From NCBI RefSeq assembly GCF_005233835.1, contig NZ_SZQA01000010.1, positions 124,001 through 188,000 on the forward strand: DNA of 64,000 bases, written 5' to 3'. Made by a program: the position numbers and the translations under genes. The stretch comes from Herbidospora galbida (GTDB lineage: Bacteria > Actinomycetota > Actinomycetes > Streptosporangiales > Streptosporangiaceae). Below are positions 38,507-46,159 of the stretch, piece by piece. Position 1 is the stretch's first letter, and each line of letters opens with the position of its first letter. The notes below the pieces were generated by a model. That model was not told the DNA's origin, made no database searches, and saw nothing but the letters and a program-made list of their open reading frames with translations.

Positions 38507-39822
38507 TCGTGTGAAACCTGAGACATCTTGGCACTCGTGAGGTCGTATTTGAAGGTCATCAGGACCCCCAGGAGGATGATGGCCGCGGGCACCACCGTGA
38601 TGCCGATGAGCACCGCGAACTCGGCACTCTGCGGCTGGGTGACCGGGTTGGCGGGGTCCGACTCGCGGAAGCCGCCGATGGCCAGGGTCGCGCCGTAGAT
38701 CGTCGCGCCGAAGGCGGCCACCGCGCTCTCCACCGCCGTCCACAGTCCGGTGAACACCCCGCCGCGCCGCTTGCCGCTCACCATGCCGTCGTACGCGATC
38801 ACGTCCGCCAGCATCGAGAACTGGAGCAGCTGGAGGCCGGCGTACCCGACGCCGACCACGACGATCACCAGGTGGGCGTAGAGCGGTCCGAACAGGGGGG
38901 TGGCGACGGCCGCGACCGCGCCGGTCATGAACAGGACCCCGGAGAGGATCATGGCGCCGCGCTTGTCGAGCTTCTTGGCCAGCCACACCCACAGCGGCAT
39001 CGTCACGAGCATCGGCCCGACCAGCGCCGCGAACAGGGTCGTCGTCGCGCCGGTGCTGCCGACCGTGTACGCCGCGAAGTAGGGTGCGCCGGCGAGCATG
39101 ACGTACGCGCCGAGGGTCTGGGCACTGCTCAGGCCCAGCAGCCACATGAACGGCTTGGAGGTGCGGGCCGCCCTGAGCTGGGCCTTCAGGCTGGCCTCGG
39201 GCTCCGCCTGGCCGGTGTAGGGCGCGTTGGCGGTGCCGAAGAACGAGGCCAGCATCGCCAGCAGCAGGATCACGCCGAAGACCAGGCCCATGAGTCGGTA
39301 GCCCTCGACCGTGTCACCCGCGAGGATCGGCGCCAGGATGCCGCTCATGCCGATGCCGATGGCGATGAAGATCATGCGCCACTGCAGCAGCGACGTGCGC
39401 TCGTGGTAGTCGTGGGTCATCTCGGCGGGCATCGCCTTGTACGGGACCTCGTAGAGGGCGTACCCGCTGGCCGCGACCAGGAAGGCGGCCCCGACGAAGA
39501 GCGCGGCCGGGACCCCGGTGAGCGGCGGGCCGATGAACATCACGACGAAGGCGATCGGCAGGATCGCCGCCCCGCCGAGCAGCCACGGCCGACGGGGGCC
39601 CCACCGCGACACCGTCCGGTCGGACCACTGGCCGACGAGCGTGTTGGCTACCAGGTCCCACGCCTTCGGCAGGAACACCACGACACCGGCCAGCAGCGGA
39701 TCGACGGCCAGCACGTTGGTCATGTAGATGAGCAGCAGGAGGCCGGGGATCGTGGTGAAGTTCGCCGTGCAGAAGGAGCCGACGGCGTAGCCGAGGCGCA
39801 CTCGGGTGGGGACCGTGACCAT
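38497..39822 (-). CDS. MFS/GPH-type sugar symporter
   Basis: A 441-residue membrane transporter with about twelve hydrophobic segments. The N-terminus (LGYAVGSFCTANFTTIPGLLLLIYMTNVL) and the DLVANTLVGQWSDRT and YEVPYKAMPAEMTHDYHERTSL segments place it in the glycoside-pentoside-hexuronide:cation symporter (MelB-like) group. Substrate is not evident and no glycosidase is adjacent. Confidence 0.85.
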   Translation of the reverse strand: MVTVPTRVRLGYAVGSFCTANFTTIPGLLLLIYMTNVLAVDPLLAGVVVFLPKAWDLVANTLVGQWSDRTVSRWGPRRPWLLGGAAILPIAFVVMFIGPPLTGVPAALFVGAAFLVAASGYALYEVPYKAMPAEMTHDYHERTSLLQWRMIFIAIGIGMSGILAPILAGDTVEGYRLMGLVFGVILLLAMLASFFGTANAPYTGQAEPEASLKAQLRAARTSKPFMWLLGLSSAQTLGAYVMLAGAPYFAAYTVGSTGATTTLFAALVGPMLVTMPLWVWLAKKLDKRGAMILSGVLFMTGAVAAVATPLFGPLYAHLVIVVVGVGYAGLQLLQFSMLADVIAYDGMVSGKRRGGVFTGLWTAVESAVAAFGATIYGATLAIGGFRESDPANPVTQPQSAEFAVLIGITVVPAAIILLGVLMTFKYDLTSAKMSQVSHDVT

Positions 39823-39867
39823 GGCCGCAATTCAAGCCCAATCACGGCAAATCGGATAGGGAATCGA

Positions 39868-40764
39868 TCAGTCCGTTACGTCGGCACAGACGACGTGCGC
39901 GCCCAGCTCGATCATGCGCCGCTCGGTGAACGCGTCGGCCACCCTCGCCATCAGCACCGGAGCCTCGCTGGCGGCCAGCTGCGGCAGCCTGGCGCGCACC
40001 CCGCGATGCAGGTCGCGGACGATGTCCTCGGCGTTGGCGGTGTGCACCTTCACATGCAGCATGATCCCCTGCGACCCCGAGACGGTCCGGGCGGCCGAGA
40101 TCCACACGTGGTGGACGACCGGGAGGTCGCGCAGTAACTCGGCGATGGCCACCCGCAGGGCGGGCAGTATCGGGTGGTTCGTGCGCTGGTATCCGGGGTC
40201 GACGACCTGCATCGCGCCCGACAGGTGCTGGCGCGGCTGGGGGATCCACGGAGCCGGCGCGGCGGGGGCGTGCTGCTGCACCGGCGGGACCGGCGCCCCC
40301 AGCGGCACCGGCGCCGCGGTGCGGACCGGCGGCTTGGGGATCCGCTCCATGCTGCCGGTCGCGTAGGCGTTCGGCGTGGCGCCCGACAGGACGGGATGGG
40401 GCCCGCTGCGGGTCTGGCGGAGGTACCGCTGGAGGTCGTCGATCGGCACGGCCGCGGCGGCCGGCCCGGCGGCGTCGATGACGATCTCGCGGACCCCGGT
40501 CACCCGCTGGATGTCCAGGATCGTGTCCGCGTCGCAGACCGACAGCGAGTGGCTGCCCCGATGGCGCGCGTAGGTCGCCGGTCCGGTGTAGCCGAGCAGC
40601 ACCCGTTCGCCACTCTGCGTGGTGCCGAGCACCACGGAACGATCGGGCCGGACGGCGACCAGGATGCCCCAATCCGCCAAAGCGGCGAGAAGTTGGTGCG
40701 GACTGCCGTGCTGGGCGAGCACTTCGCCGAGAGCGGGATTCCCGATGCTCATATGCTGAACCAT
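39868..40764 (-). CDS. SseB-like hypothetical protein
   Basis: A 298-residue cytoplasmic protein. The N-terminal half has an SseB-like pattern (ILVAVRPDRSVVLGTTQSGERVLLGYT and TILDIQRVTGVREIVIDAAGP). A Pro-rich spacer follows and then a second alpha/beta domain (LPALRVAIAELLRDLPVVHHVW). Function unknown. Two ATG codons (40764 and 40752) are possible starts; neither has a clear ribosome site. Confidence 0.6.
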   Translation of the reverse strand: MVQHMSIGNPALGEVLAQHGSPHQLLAALADWGILVAVRPDRSVVLGTTQSGERVLLGYTGPATYARHRGSHSLSVCDADTILDIQRVTGVREIVIDAAGPAAAAVPIDDLQRYLRQTRSGPHPVLSGATPNAYATGSMERIPKPPVRTAAPVPLGAPVPPVQQHAPAAPAPWIPQPRQHLSGAMQVVDPGYQRTNHPILPALRVAIAELLRDLPVVHHVWISAARTVSGSQGIMLHVKVHTANAEDIVRDLHRGVRARLPQLAASEAPVLMARVADAFTERRMIELGAHVVCADVTD

Positions 40765-41069
40765 AGGTACCGAACCACGATTTAGCAGGCTAATCGCCAA
40801 GATTAGGTGCGATCAATACCAAGTTGGCGGCTGTGGGGATTGGCTCGGTCCAAGCCGGGTATCACCCCAAATCTGCTGTTTACGTGAAGGATTCTCACGA
40901 CTCCCCCGAGTAACAGCCGTCTCGTATGGCGGATCCTCCGAAGCCTCTCCGAAGAGCGTGGATAGACTCGTCGGCGACCGATGAAGTGAGACGCGGGAGG
41001 CCGGAGGCCGACCGTGACTCGCGCTCGTGAATCTGCCCTTAGAGTCGTCACGTTCGAAGGAAATCACCA
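40765..41069. other. Non-coding gap upstream of serA
   Basis: No gene was recognised. TAGACT at 40963-40968 is a -10 candidate for serA. A CTCCGAAG repeat (40936, 40948) may form a small hairpin. GTGAGAC near 40985 is only a half-site of the branched-chain operator. Confidence 0.35.
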
Positions 41070-42659
41070 GTGAACAAGCCCGTCGTACTGGTCGCAGAGG
41101 AGCTCTCCCAGGCCGGTCTCGCCGTCCTCGGAGCGGACTTCGAGGTCCGTCAGGTCGACGGAGCCGACAGGTCCGCGTTCCTTCCGGCCCTCTCCGACGT
41201 CGACGCTCTGATCGTGCGCAGCGCCACCCAGGTCGACGCCGAGGCCGTGGCCCACGCGCCCAAGCTGCGCGTGGTGGCCCGCGCGGGCGTCGGCCTCGAC
41301 AACGTCGACGTCGAGGCGGCCACCAAGGCCGGGATCATGGTCGTCAACGCGCCCACCTCGAACATCACCAGCGCCGCGGAGCACACCGTCGCGCTCATCC
41401 TCGCCTCGGCCCGCAACGTCGCCCAGGCCCACACCGCCCTCAAGGGCGGCGAGTGGAAGCGGTCCAAGTACACCGGTGTCGAGCTCGACGAGAAGGTCGT
41501 CGGCATCCTCGGCCTCGGCAAGATCGGTCAGCTCGTCGCGCAGCGCCTCGCGCCGTTCGGGGTGGAACTGATCGCGTACGACCCCTACCTCCCGGCGGCC
41601 CGCGCGGCGGCCATGGGCGTCCAGCTCCTGTCGCTGGAAGAGGTGCTGGCCAAGGCCGACTTCATCACCGTCCACCTGCCGAAGTCCAAGGAGACCATCG
41701 GTCTCATCGGCGAGCGCGAGCTGCACCAGGTGAAGCCCAACGTGCGCCTGATCAACGTCGCGCGCGGCGGCATCATCGACGAGAACGCCCTCTACTCCGC
41801 CATCAAGGAGGGCCGCGTCGCCGGCGCCGGCATCGACGTGTTCCCCAAGGAGCCCGTCACCGACAGCCCGCTGTTCGAGCTCGACCAGGTCGTCGTCACG
41901 CCGCACCTCGGCGCCTCCACCCACGAGGCCCAGGAGAAGGCCGGCACCCAGGTCGCCCGCAGCGTGAAGCTCGCCCTCGGCGGCGAGTTCGTGCCCGACG
42001 CGGTGAACGTCCAGGGCGGCGCGGTGGCCGAAGAGGTCAAGCCGGGCCTGCCGCTGACCGAGCGGCTCGGCCGGGTCTTCACCGCCCTCGCGGGCGAGGT
42101 CGCCACCCGCCTGGTCGTCGAGGTCCGGGGCGAGATCGCCTCGCAGGACGTGCGGGTGCTGGAGCTGGCCGCGCTCAAGGGCGTCTTCACCGACGTGGTC
42201 GAGGGCGGCGTCACCTATGTGAACGCGCCGCTGCTGGCCCACGACCGGGGCACCGTCGTCGAGCTGGTCACCAGCCCCGAAAGCCCCGACTGGCGCAACG
42301 TGATCACCGTTCGCGGCGTGCTGGCCGACGGCCGTACGGTCTCGGTGTCGGGCACGCTGTCCGGCCCGCGTCAGATCACCAAGATCGTCGAGGTCAACGG
42401 CTTCACGATGGAGATCGAGCCGACCGACCACCTGGCGTTCTTCACCTACACCGACCGTCCCGGCATCGTCGGCATCGTCGGCCGCCTGCTCGGTGAGCAG
42501 AGCGTCAACATCGCCTCGATGCAGGTCGCCCGTGGCGCCAAGGGCGGCAAGGCCCTGATCGCGCTGACCCTCGACACGGCGGCCCCGGCCGACGTGGTCG
42601 ACCAGATCGCCGCCGAGATCGGCGCCGACAGCGGCCGGGTCGTCGACCTGGAGGGCTGA
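41070..42659 (+). CDS. serA: D-3-phosphoglycerate dehydrogenase
   Basis: A 529-residue type I SerA, first step of serine synthesis. Motifs: RAGVGLDNVDVEAA, nucleotide-binding GLGKIGQLVAQRL, catalytic Arg in NVARGGIIDE, Glu in FPKEP and His in TPHLGAST. After the dehydrogenase come the intervening (ASB) domain and a C-terminal ACT domain (FTYTDRPGIVGIVGRLLGE) for serine feedback. The GTG start follows GAAGGAAA. It stands between ilvBNC and leuB. Confidence 0.97.
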   Translation: MNKPVVLVAEELSQAGLAVLGADFEVRQVDGADRSAFLPALSDVDALIVRSATQVDAEAVAHAPKLRVVARAGVGLDNVDVEAATKAGIMVVNAPTSNITSAAEHTVALILASARNVAQAHTALKGGEWKRSKYTGVELDEKVVGILGLGKIGQLVAQRLAPFGVELIAYDPYLPAARAAAMGVQLLSLEEVLAKADFITVHLPKSKETIGLIGERELHQVKPNVRLINVARGGIIDENALYSAIKEGRVAGAGIDVFPKEPVTDSPLFELDQVVVTPHLGASTHEAQEKAGTQVARSVKLALGGEFVPDAVNVQGGAVAEEVKPGLPLTERLGRVFTALAGEVATRLVVEVRGEIASQDVRVLELAALKGVFTDVVEGGVTYVNAPLLAHDRGTVVELVTSPESPDWRNVITVRGVLADGRTVSVSGTLSGPRQITKIVEVNGFTMEIEPTDHLAFFTYTDRPGIVGIVGRLLGEQSVNIASMQVARGAKGGKALIALTLDTAAPADVVDQIAAEIGADSGRVVDLEG

Positions 42660-42674
42660 TCCCCGCCACACGGA

Positions 42675-42709
42675 GGCCGTGCCCGTTCGCTGAACGGGTG
42701 CGGCCTTTG
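42675..42709 (+). terminator. Terminator of serA
   Basis: GGCCGTGCCCGTTC, loop GCT, GAACGGGTGCGGCC, then TTTG. Two wobble or mismatched positions interrupt a 14-bp stem. Confidence 0.8.
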
Positions 42710-42711
42710 CC

Positions 42712-42728
42712 GTCTCATGAGATGAGAT
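42712..42728. promoter_or_regulatory. Branched-chain regulon operator, leuB-leader site
   Basis: GTCTCAT-GAG-ATGAGAT, 7-3-7 inverted repeat with one mismatched outer pair. It lies about 50 bp upstream of the predicted leader start. It also shares its 5' part with a wider inverted repeat, GCCGTCTC ... GAGACGGC (42709-42751), which encloses GTAGG-TCGT-CCTAC. Confidence 0.65.
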
Positions 42729-42756
42729 GGTAGGTCGTCCTACGAGACGGCTGGGG

Positions 42757-42762
42757 TACTGT
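42757..42762 (+). promoter_or_regulatory. -10 element of the leuB-upstream leader
   Basis: TACTGT ends 7 nt before the leader ATG, consistent with a leaderless transcript. Confidence 0.5.
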
Positions 42763-42769
42763 GACAGGG

Positions 42770-42811
42770 ATGCGTCGGGTTCTCGTAATTACCTGCCGCG
42801 GCGGGGTCTGA
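42770..42811 (+). CDS. Branched-chain leader peptide upstream of the small-protein gene
   Basis: The 13-codon frame encodes MRRVLVITCRGGV, with consecutive Val, Leu, Val and Ile codons. It resembles the ilvB and citramalate synthase leaders. Its last codons form the 5' arm of a very stable hairpin (42796-42837; CCGCGGCGGGGTC with GACCCGCCGCGG, one bulged G), so ribosome position could decide its folding. Confidence 0.7.
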   Translation: MRRVLVITCRGGV

Positions 42812-42837
42812 TCCAGCAGGCCGGCGACCCGCCGCGG
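42796..42837 (+). promoter_or_regulatory. GC-rich hairpin at the end of the leader frame
   Basis: A 12-bp stem with one bulged G. It has no T run, so it may be a pause or attenuator structure rather than a classical terminator. It lies 50 bp upstream of the small-protein ATG. Confidence 0.6.
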
Positions 42838-42886
42838 AGTCGTGGCGTGCCGACCTCCCTTTCTCCTCCCAGAGCTGGAGACCCTC

Positions 42887-42997
42887 ATGTACGACATGTA
42901 TCCGTGGAACCGTCCCGAAGACACCGACGACGAGGTCGCCGAGGCCCTGCAGACGGCCCTCGACCGGCGCGACAACGGCGGCTCGCCCGAGCGCTGA
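42887..42997 (+). CDS. Unrecognised 36-residue acidic protein
   Basis: ATG preceded by GGAG at a 6-nt spacing. The protein starts MYDMYPWNRPEDTDDEVAEA and ends with a predicted helix containing ALDRRDNGG. Codon third positions are almost all G or C, like real genes here. It is located between serA and leuB, after a leader peptide and operator that tie it to branched-chain control. The aromatic N-terminus and acidic amphipathic helix could bind a protein partner. No family was recognised. Confidence 0.65.
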   Translation: MYDMYPWNRPEDTDDEVAEALQTALDRRDNGGSPER

Positions 42998-43015
42998 CGC
43001 GACATTCCGTATGGT

Positions 43016-43034
43016 GAGATCGTTGTTCGATCTC
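43016..43034. repeat. Inverted repeat in the leuB promoter
   Basis: GAGATCG-TTGTT-CGATCTC, perfect 7-bp arms, over the -35 region of leuB. The left half with its flank (GGTGAGATCG) resembles the right half of the citramalate synthase operator. Confidence 0.5.
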
Positions 43035-43059
43035 CGAGACAGCCCGCTAAGGTACCTCC

Positions 43060-44106
43060 ATGGATTCGAGCAACATCCGCCTGGCAGTGATCCCCGGCGA
43101 CGGGATCGGCACCGAGGTCGTCGCGGAGGGCCTCAAAGTTCTCGACGCGGTCGGCGTCAAGGTGGAGTCCACCCACTACGACCTGGGTGCGGCCCGCTAC
43201 CACGCCACGGGTGAGACCCTGCCCGACTCGGTCCTCGCCGAGCTGCGCGGGTTCGACGCGATCCTGCTCGGCGCGGTCGGCGACCCGAGCGTGCCGCCGG
43301 GGGTGCTGGAGCGCGACCTGCTGCTGCGCCTACGCTTCGAGCTCGACCACTACGTCAACCTGCGCCCGGTGAAGCTCTTCCCGGGCGTGGAGACCCCGCT
43401 CGGCAAGGCCCGCCCCGAAGACGTCGACATGGTCGTCGTCCGCGAGGGCACCGAGGGCCCCTACGCCGGCGCGGGCGGCGTGCTCCGCAAGGGCACCCCC
43501 CACGAGATCGCCACGCAGGACTCGGTCAACACCGCCTACGGCGTCGAGCGCGTCGTCCGCTACGCCTTCGAGAAGGCCGCCGGCCGCGAGCGCCGTCACC
43601 TCACGCTGGTCCACAAGACCAACGTGCTGACCTTCGCCGGCGACCTGTGGTCGCGTACGGTCAAGCGGGTCGCCGAGGAATACCCGCAGGTCACCACCGA
43701 CTACTGCCACGTCGACGCGGCGTCGATGTTCTTCGTCTCGCAGCCGCAGCGGTTCGACGTGATCGTCACCGACAACCTGTTCGGCGACATCATCACCGAC
43801 ATCGGCGCCGCCATCGCCGGTGGCATCGGCCTGTCGGCCAGCGGCAACGTCAACCCCGACCGCACCGCGCCGAGCATGTTCGAGCCGGTCCACGGCTCGG
43901 CCCCCGACATCGCCGGGCAGGGCAAGGCCGACCCGAGCGCGACCATCCTGTCGGTCGCCATGCTGCTCGACCACATCGGCCAGGCCGAGGCCGCCGCCCG
44001 CGTCGAGCAGGCGGTCGCCGACGACCTCGTCGAGCGCGCCGGCGCATGGGCGGCCCGCACCACCCGGGAGATCGGCGACGACATCGCCGCCCGAGTAGCC
44101 GGCTGA
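43060..44106 (+). CDS. leuB: 3-isopropylmalate dehydrogenase
   Basis: A 348-residue NAD-dependent oxidative decarboxylase of leucine synthesis. Motifs: [39 protein letters not shown], the substrate-metal region [21 protein letters not shown] and [21 protein letters not shown]. It is the actinobacterial short form. TAAGGT at 43048-43053 ends 6 nt before the ATG, so its own transcript is probably leaderless; readthrough from the upstream leader is also possible. Confidence 0.97.
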   Translation: MDSSNIRLAVIPGDGIGTEVVAEGLKVLDAVGVKVESTHYDLGAARYHATGETLPDSVLAELRGFDAILLGAVGDPSVPPGVLERDLLLRLRFELDHYVNLRPVKLFPGVETPLGKARPEDVDMVVVREGTEGPYAGAGGVLRKGTPHEIATQDSVNTAYGVERVVRYAFEKAAGRERRHLTLVHKTNVLTFAGDLWSRTVKRVAEEYPQVTTDYCHVDAASMFFVSQPQRFDVIVTDNLFGDIITDIGAAIAGGIGLSASGNVNPDRTAPSMFEPVHGSAPDIAGQGKADPSATILSVAMLLDHIGQAEAAARVEQAVADDLVERAGAWAARTTREIGDDIAARVAG

Positions 44107-44135
44107 TCGCCGGCCACCTTCGTCGTTCGTTCCAC

Positions 44136-44176
44136 AGCGCACAGTGGCCCGGGTTGGGTCACTGTGCGCTTTTTTG
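44136..44176 (+). terminator. Terminator of leuB
   Basis: AGCGCACAGTG and CACTGTGCGCT form a perfect 11-bp stem followed by TTTTTT. Confidence 0.9.
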
Positions 44177-44227
44177 TGCCCCGCGACATGCCCTAGGTTT
44201 TCATCAGTAGCGTAGAGAGGAACCCGC

Positions 44228-45319
44228 ATGACCAGCCAGCTCAGCTTTGAGGTGCGCCCGAACCCCCAGGCGCGCAGCACCGCGGAAAGAGAGCGGGTGC
44301 TGGAGGCGCCCGGCTTCGGGCAGACGTTCACCGACCACATGGTGTCGATCGACTTCACCGAGGGCGAGGGCTGGCACGACGCCCGGCTCGAACCCTACGG
44401 TCCGCTCGTCCTCGACCCCGCCACCTCGGTGTTCCACTACGCCCAGGAGCTGTTCGAGGGCCTCAAGGCCTACCGTCAGGCCAACGGCTCGATCGTCGCG
44501 TTCCGCCCTTACGCGAACGCGGCCCGGTTCAACGCCTCGGCCGCCCGCATGGCGATGCCCGAGCTGCCCGAGGACACGTTCGTCGAGTCGCTCGAACTGC
44601 TCGTGCAGACCGACCGCGAGTGGGTGCCCACGACCGAGGGCCACAGCCTCTACCTGCGCCCCTTCATGATCGCCACGCAGGCCGGGCTGGGCGTCAACTA
44701 CCCCTCGAAGACCTACCGCTACATGGTGATCGCCTCACCGGCGGCCTCCTACTTCGCGGGCGGCGTGAAGCCGGTCTCGGTGTGGCTGTCGACCGAGTAC
44801 ACCCGCGCCGCCCCCGGCGGGACCGGCTTCGCCAAGTGCGGCGGCAACTACGCGGCGGCCTTCGTGGCCCAGCGCCAGGCCGTCGCCGAGGGCTGCGACC
44901 AGGTCGTCTGGCTCGACGCCGTGGAGCACCGCTACGTCGAGGAGATGGGCGGGATGAACCTGTTCTTCGTCTTCGGCGACCGCCTGCTCACCCCGGCGCT
45001 CACCGGCACCCTCCTGCCTGGCATCACCCGCGACTCGATCCTCACCTTCGCCGCCGACCTCGGCCTCACCGCCGAGGAGGGCCGCCTCTCGATCGAGGAG
45101 TGGCAGGCCGGGTGTGAGTCGGGCGAGCTCACCGAGGTCTTCGCCTGCGGCACCGCCGCCGTGGTCACCCCGGTCGGCTCGGTGAAGGGCGCCGACCGCG
45201 CCTGGACCATCGGCGACGGCACCCCCGGCCCGGTCACCCTGAAGATCAGGGAAGAGCTCATGGGCATCCAGTACGGCAGCCGTCCCGACACCCACAACTG
45301 GGTGCACAAGATCGCCTAA
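44228..45319 (+). CDS. ilvE: Branched-chain amino acid aminotransferase
   Basis: A 363-residue class IV PLP aminotransferase for the last step of Val, Leu and Ile synthesis. The PLP lysine is in TGFAKCGGNYAAAF; HYAQELFEGLKAYR, EEMGGMNLFFV and FACGTAAVVTPVG are family motifs. GAGAGGAAC precedes the ATG. Its stop overlaps the convergent methyltransferase stop. Confidence 0.97.
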   Translation: MTSQLSFEVRPNPQARSTAERERVLEAPGFGQTFTDHMVSIDFTEGEGWHDARLEPYGPLVLDPATSVFHYAQELFEGLKAYRQANGSIVAFRPYANAARFNASAARMAMPELPEDTFVESLELLVQTDREWVPTTEGHSLYLRPFMIATQAGLGVNYPSKTYRYMVIASPAASYFAGGVKPVSVWLSTEYTRAAPGGTGFAKCGGNYAAAFVAQRQAVAEGCDQVVWLDAVEHRYVEEMGGMNLFFVFGDRLLTPALTGTLLPGITRDSILTFAADLGLTAEEGRLSIEEWQAGCESGELTEVFACGTAAVVTPVGSVKGADRAWTIGDGTPGPVTLKIREELMGIQYGSRPDTHNWVHKIA

Positions 45320-45966
45320 CGCTTGCGTGCCAGCGTCAGACCGTCGGCCACCGGGAGGAGCACGGAATCGACCCGGGGGTCGGCGGTCACCATGTCGTTG
45401 AACTCGCGCAGCACCGGCACGTTGCCGCCCGCGTCCGGGTCGGTGATCCGGCCGCCCTGGATCGTGTTGTCGCAGACGATCAGGCCGCCCGGACGCATGC
45501 GGGGGAGCAGCGCCTCGTAGTAGGCCGGATAGCCGCCCTTGTCGGCGTCGATGAACGCGAAGTCGATCTCCTCGTCGGCGGGCAGCGCGCCGAGGGTCTC
45601 GACGGCGTCGCCGAGCCGCAGTTCGATGCGGTCGGTGAGCCCGGCGCGCTCCCAGTACTTGCGGGCCATCGACGTCCACTCCTCGCTGACGTCGCAGGCG
45701 ATCAGCCGCCCGCCGGGGGTCAGGCCCCGGGCGATGCAGATCGAGGAGTAGCCGGTGAACGTGCCGACCTCGACCGCGAGCTTCGCGCCCGTGAGCTGCA
45801 CCAGCATGGTCATGAACGTGCCCTGCTCGGGCGCGATCTGCATGCCGGCGTAGTCGGAGTGGAGGGCCGTCGTCTCGACCGCGAGATCACGAAGGACCTG
45901 GTCGGGCTGGGTGGCATGGGCGGAGAGGTAGGCGGGCAGCGCTTCGCCCAAGTAGGAACCCTTCAT
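45316..45966 (-). CDS. Class I SAM O-methyltransferase (CCoAOMT-like)
   Basis: A 216-residue methyltransferase. The SAM motif is LAVEVGTFTGYSSICIA, with the metal-binding region FAFIDADKGGYPAYYEALLPRMRPGGLIVCDNTI. Substrate unknown. ATG at 45966 (MKGSYLGEALP) is preferred: the minus-strand -10 TAAGAT is 7 nt upstream, pointing to a leaderless message. That -10 lies inside the branched-chain operator of the divergent leader, so the two may share control. Confidence 0.88.
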   Translation of the reverse strand: MKGSYLGEALPAYLSAHATQPDQVLRDLAVETTALHSDYAGMQIAPEQGTFMTMLVQLTGAKLAVEVGTFTGYSSICIARGLTPGGRLIACDVSEEWTSMARKYWERAGLTDRIELRLGDAVETLGALPADEEIDFAFIDADKGGYPAYYEALLPRMRPGGLIVCDNTIQGGRITDPDAGGNVPVLREFNDMVTADPRVDSVLLPVADGLTLARKR

Positions 45967-45973
45967 GATCACT

Positions 45974-45990
45974 ATCTTACTTGGTGAGAT
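45974..45990. promoter_or_regulatory. Branched-chain regulon operator, citramalate synthase site
   Basis: ATCTTAC-TTG-GTGAGAT, 7-3-7 inverted repeat with one G-T type mismatch. It lies between the divergent methyltransferase and the citramalate synthase leader, about 43 bp upstream of the predicted leader transcript start (-10 TATGGT at 46013-46018). Confidence 0.72.
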
Positions 45991-46033
45991 CGATGTGCCA
46001 GATCGTGAATCGTATGGTTAACTCGCAAGCACC

Positions 46034-46075
46034 ATGTTCAACGGTCTGCTCATTATTGGCAGGCGCGCCGGCTGA
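46034..46075 (+). CDS. Leader peptide of the citramalate synthase gene
   Basis: The 13-codon frame encodes MFNGLLIIGRRAG with consecutive Leu-Leu-Ile-Ile codons. The end (agg cgc gcc ... tga cg) matches that of the ilvB leader. A GCGCGCCGGCTG/CAGCCAGGCGCGC hairpin (46063-46098) and a terminator follow directly. Leader sequence GGTCTGC at 46043-46049 is complementary to GCAGACC at 46097-46103, which includes the terminator 5' arm, giving a competing fold. Confidence 0.87.
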   Translation: MFNGLLIIGRRAG

Positions 46076-46098
46076 CGGATCATTCCAGCCAGGCGCGC

Positions 46099-46129
46099 AG
46101 ACCTCTCACGCCCGTGAGGGGTCTTTTTG
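46099..46129 (+). terminator. Attenuator terminator before citramalate synthase
   Basis: AGACC-T-CTCACG, loop CC, CGTGAG-G-GGTCT, followed by TTTTTG. The U-G pair is allowed, giving a 12-bp stem. It ends about 31 bp before the gene. Confidence 0.9.
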
Positions 46130-46159
46130 TTTGTCTCGCAATCACCCCAAGGAACCGAG

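Noticed and set aside
41019-41069. Branched-chain operator upstream of serA
   Set aside because: Only half-sites (GTGAGAC near 40985) are present; no 7-3-7 inverted repeat.
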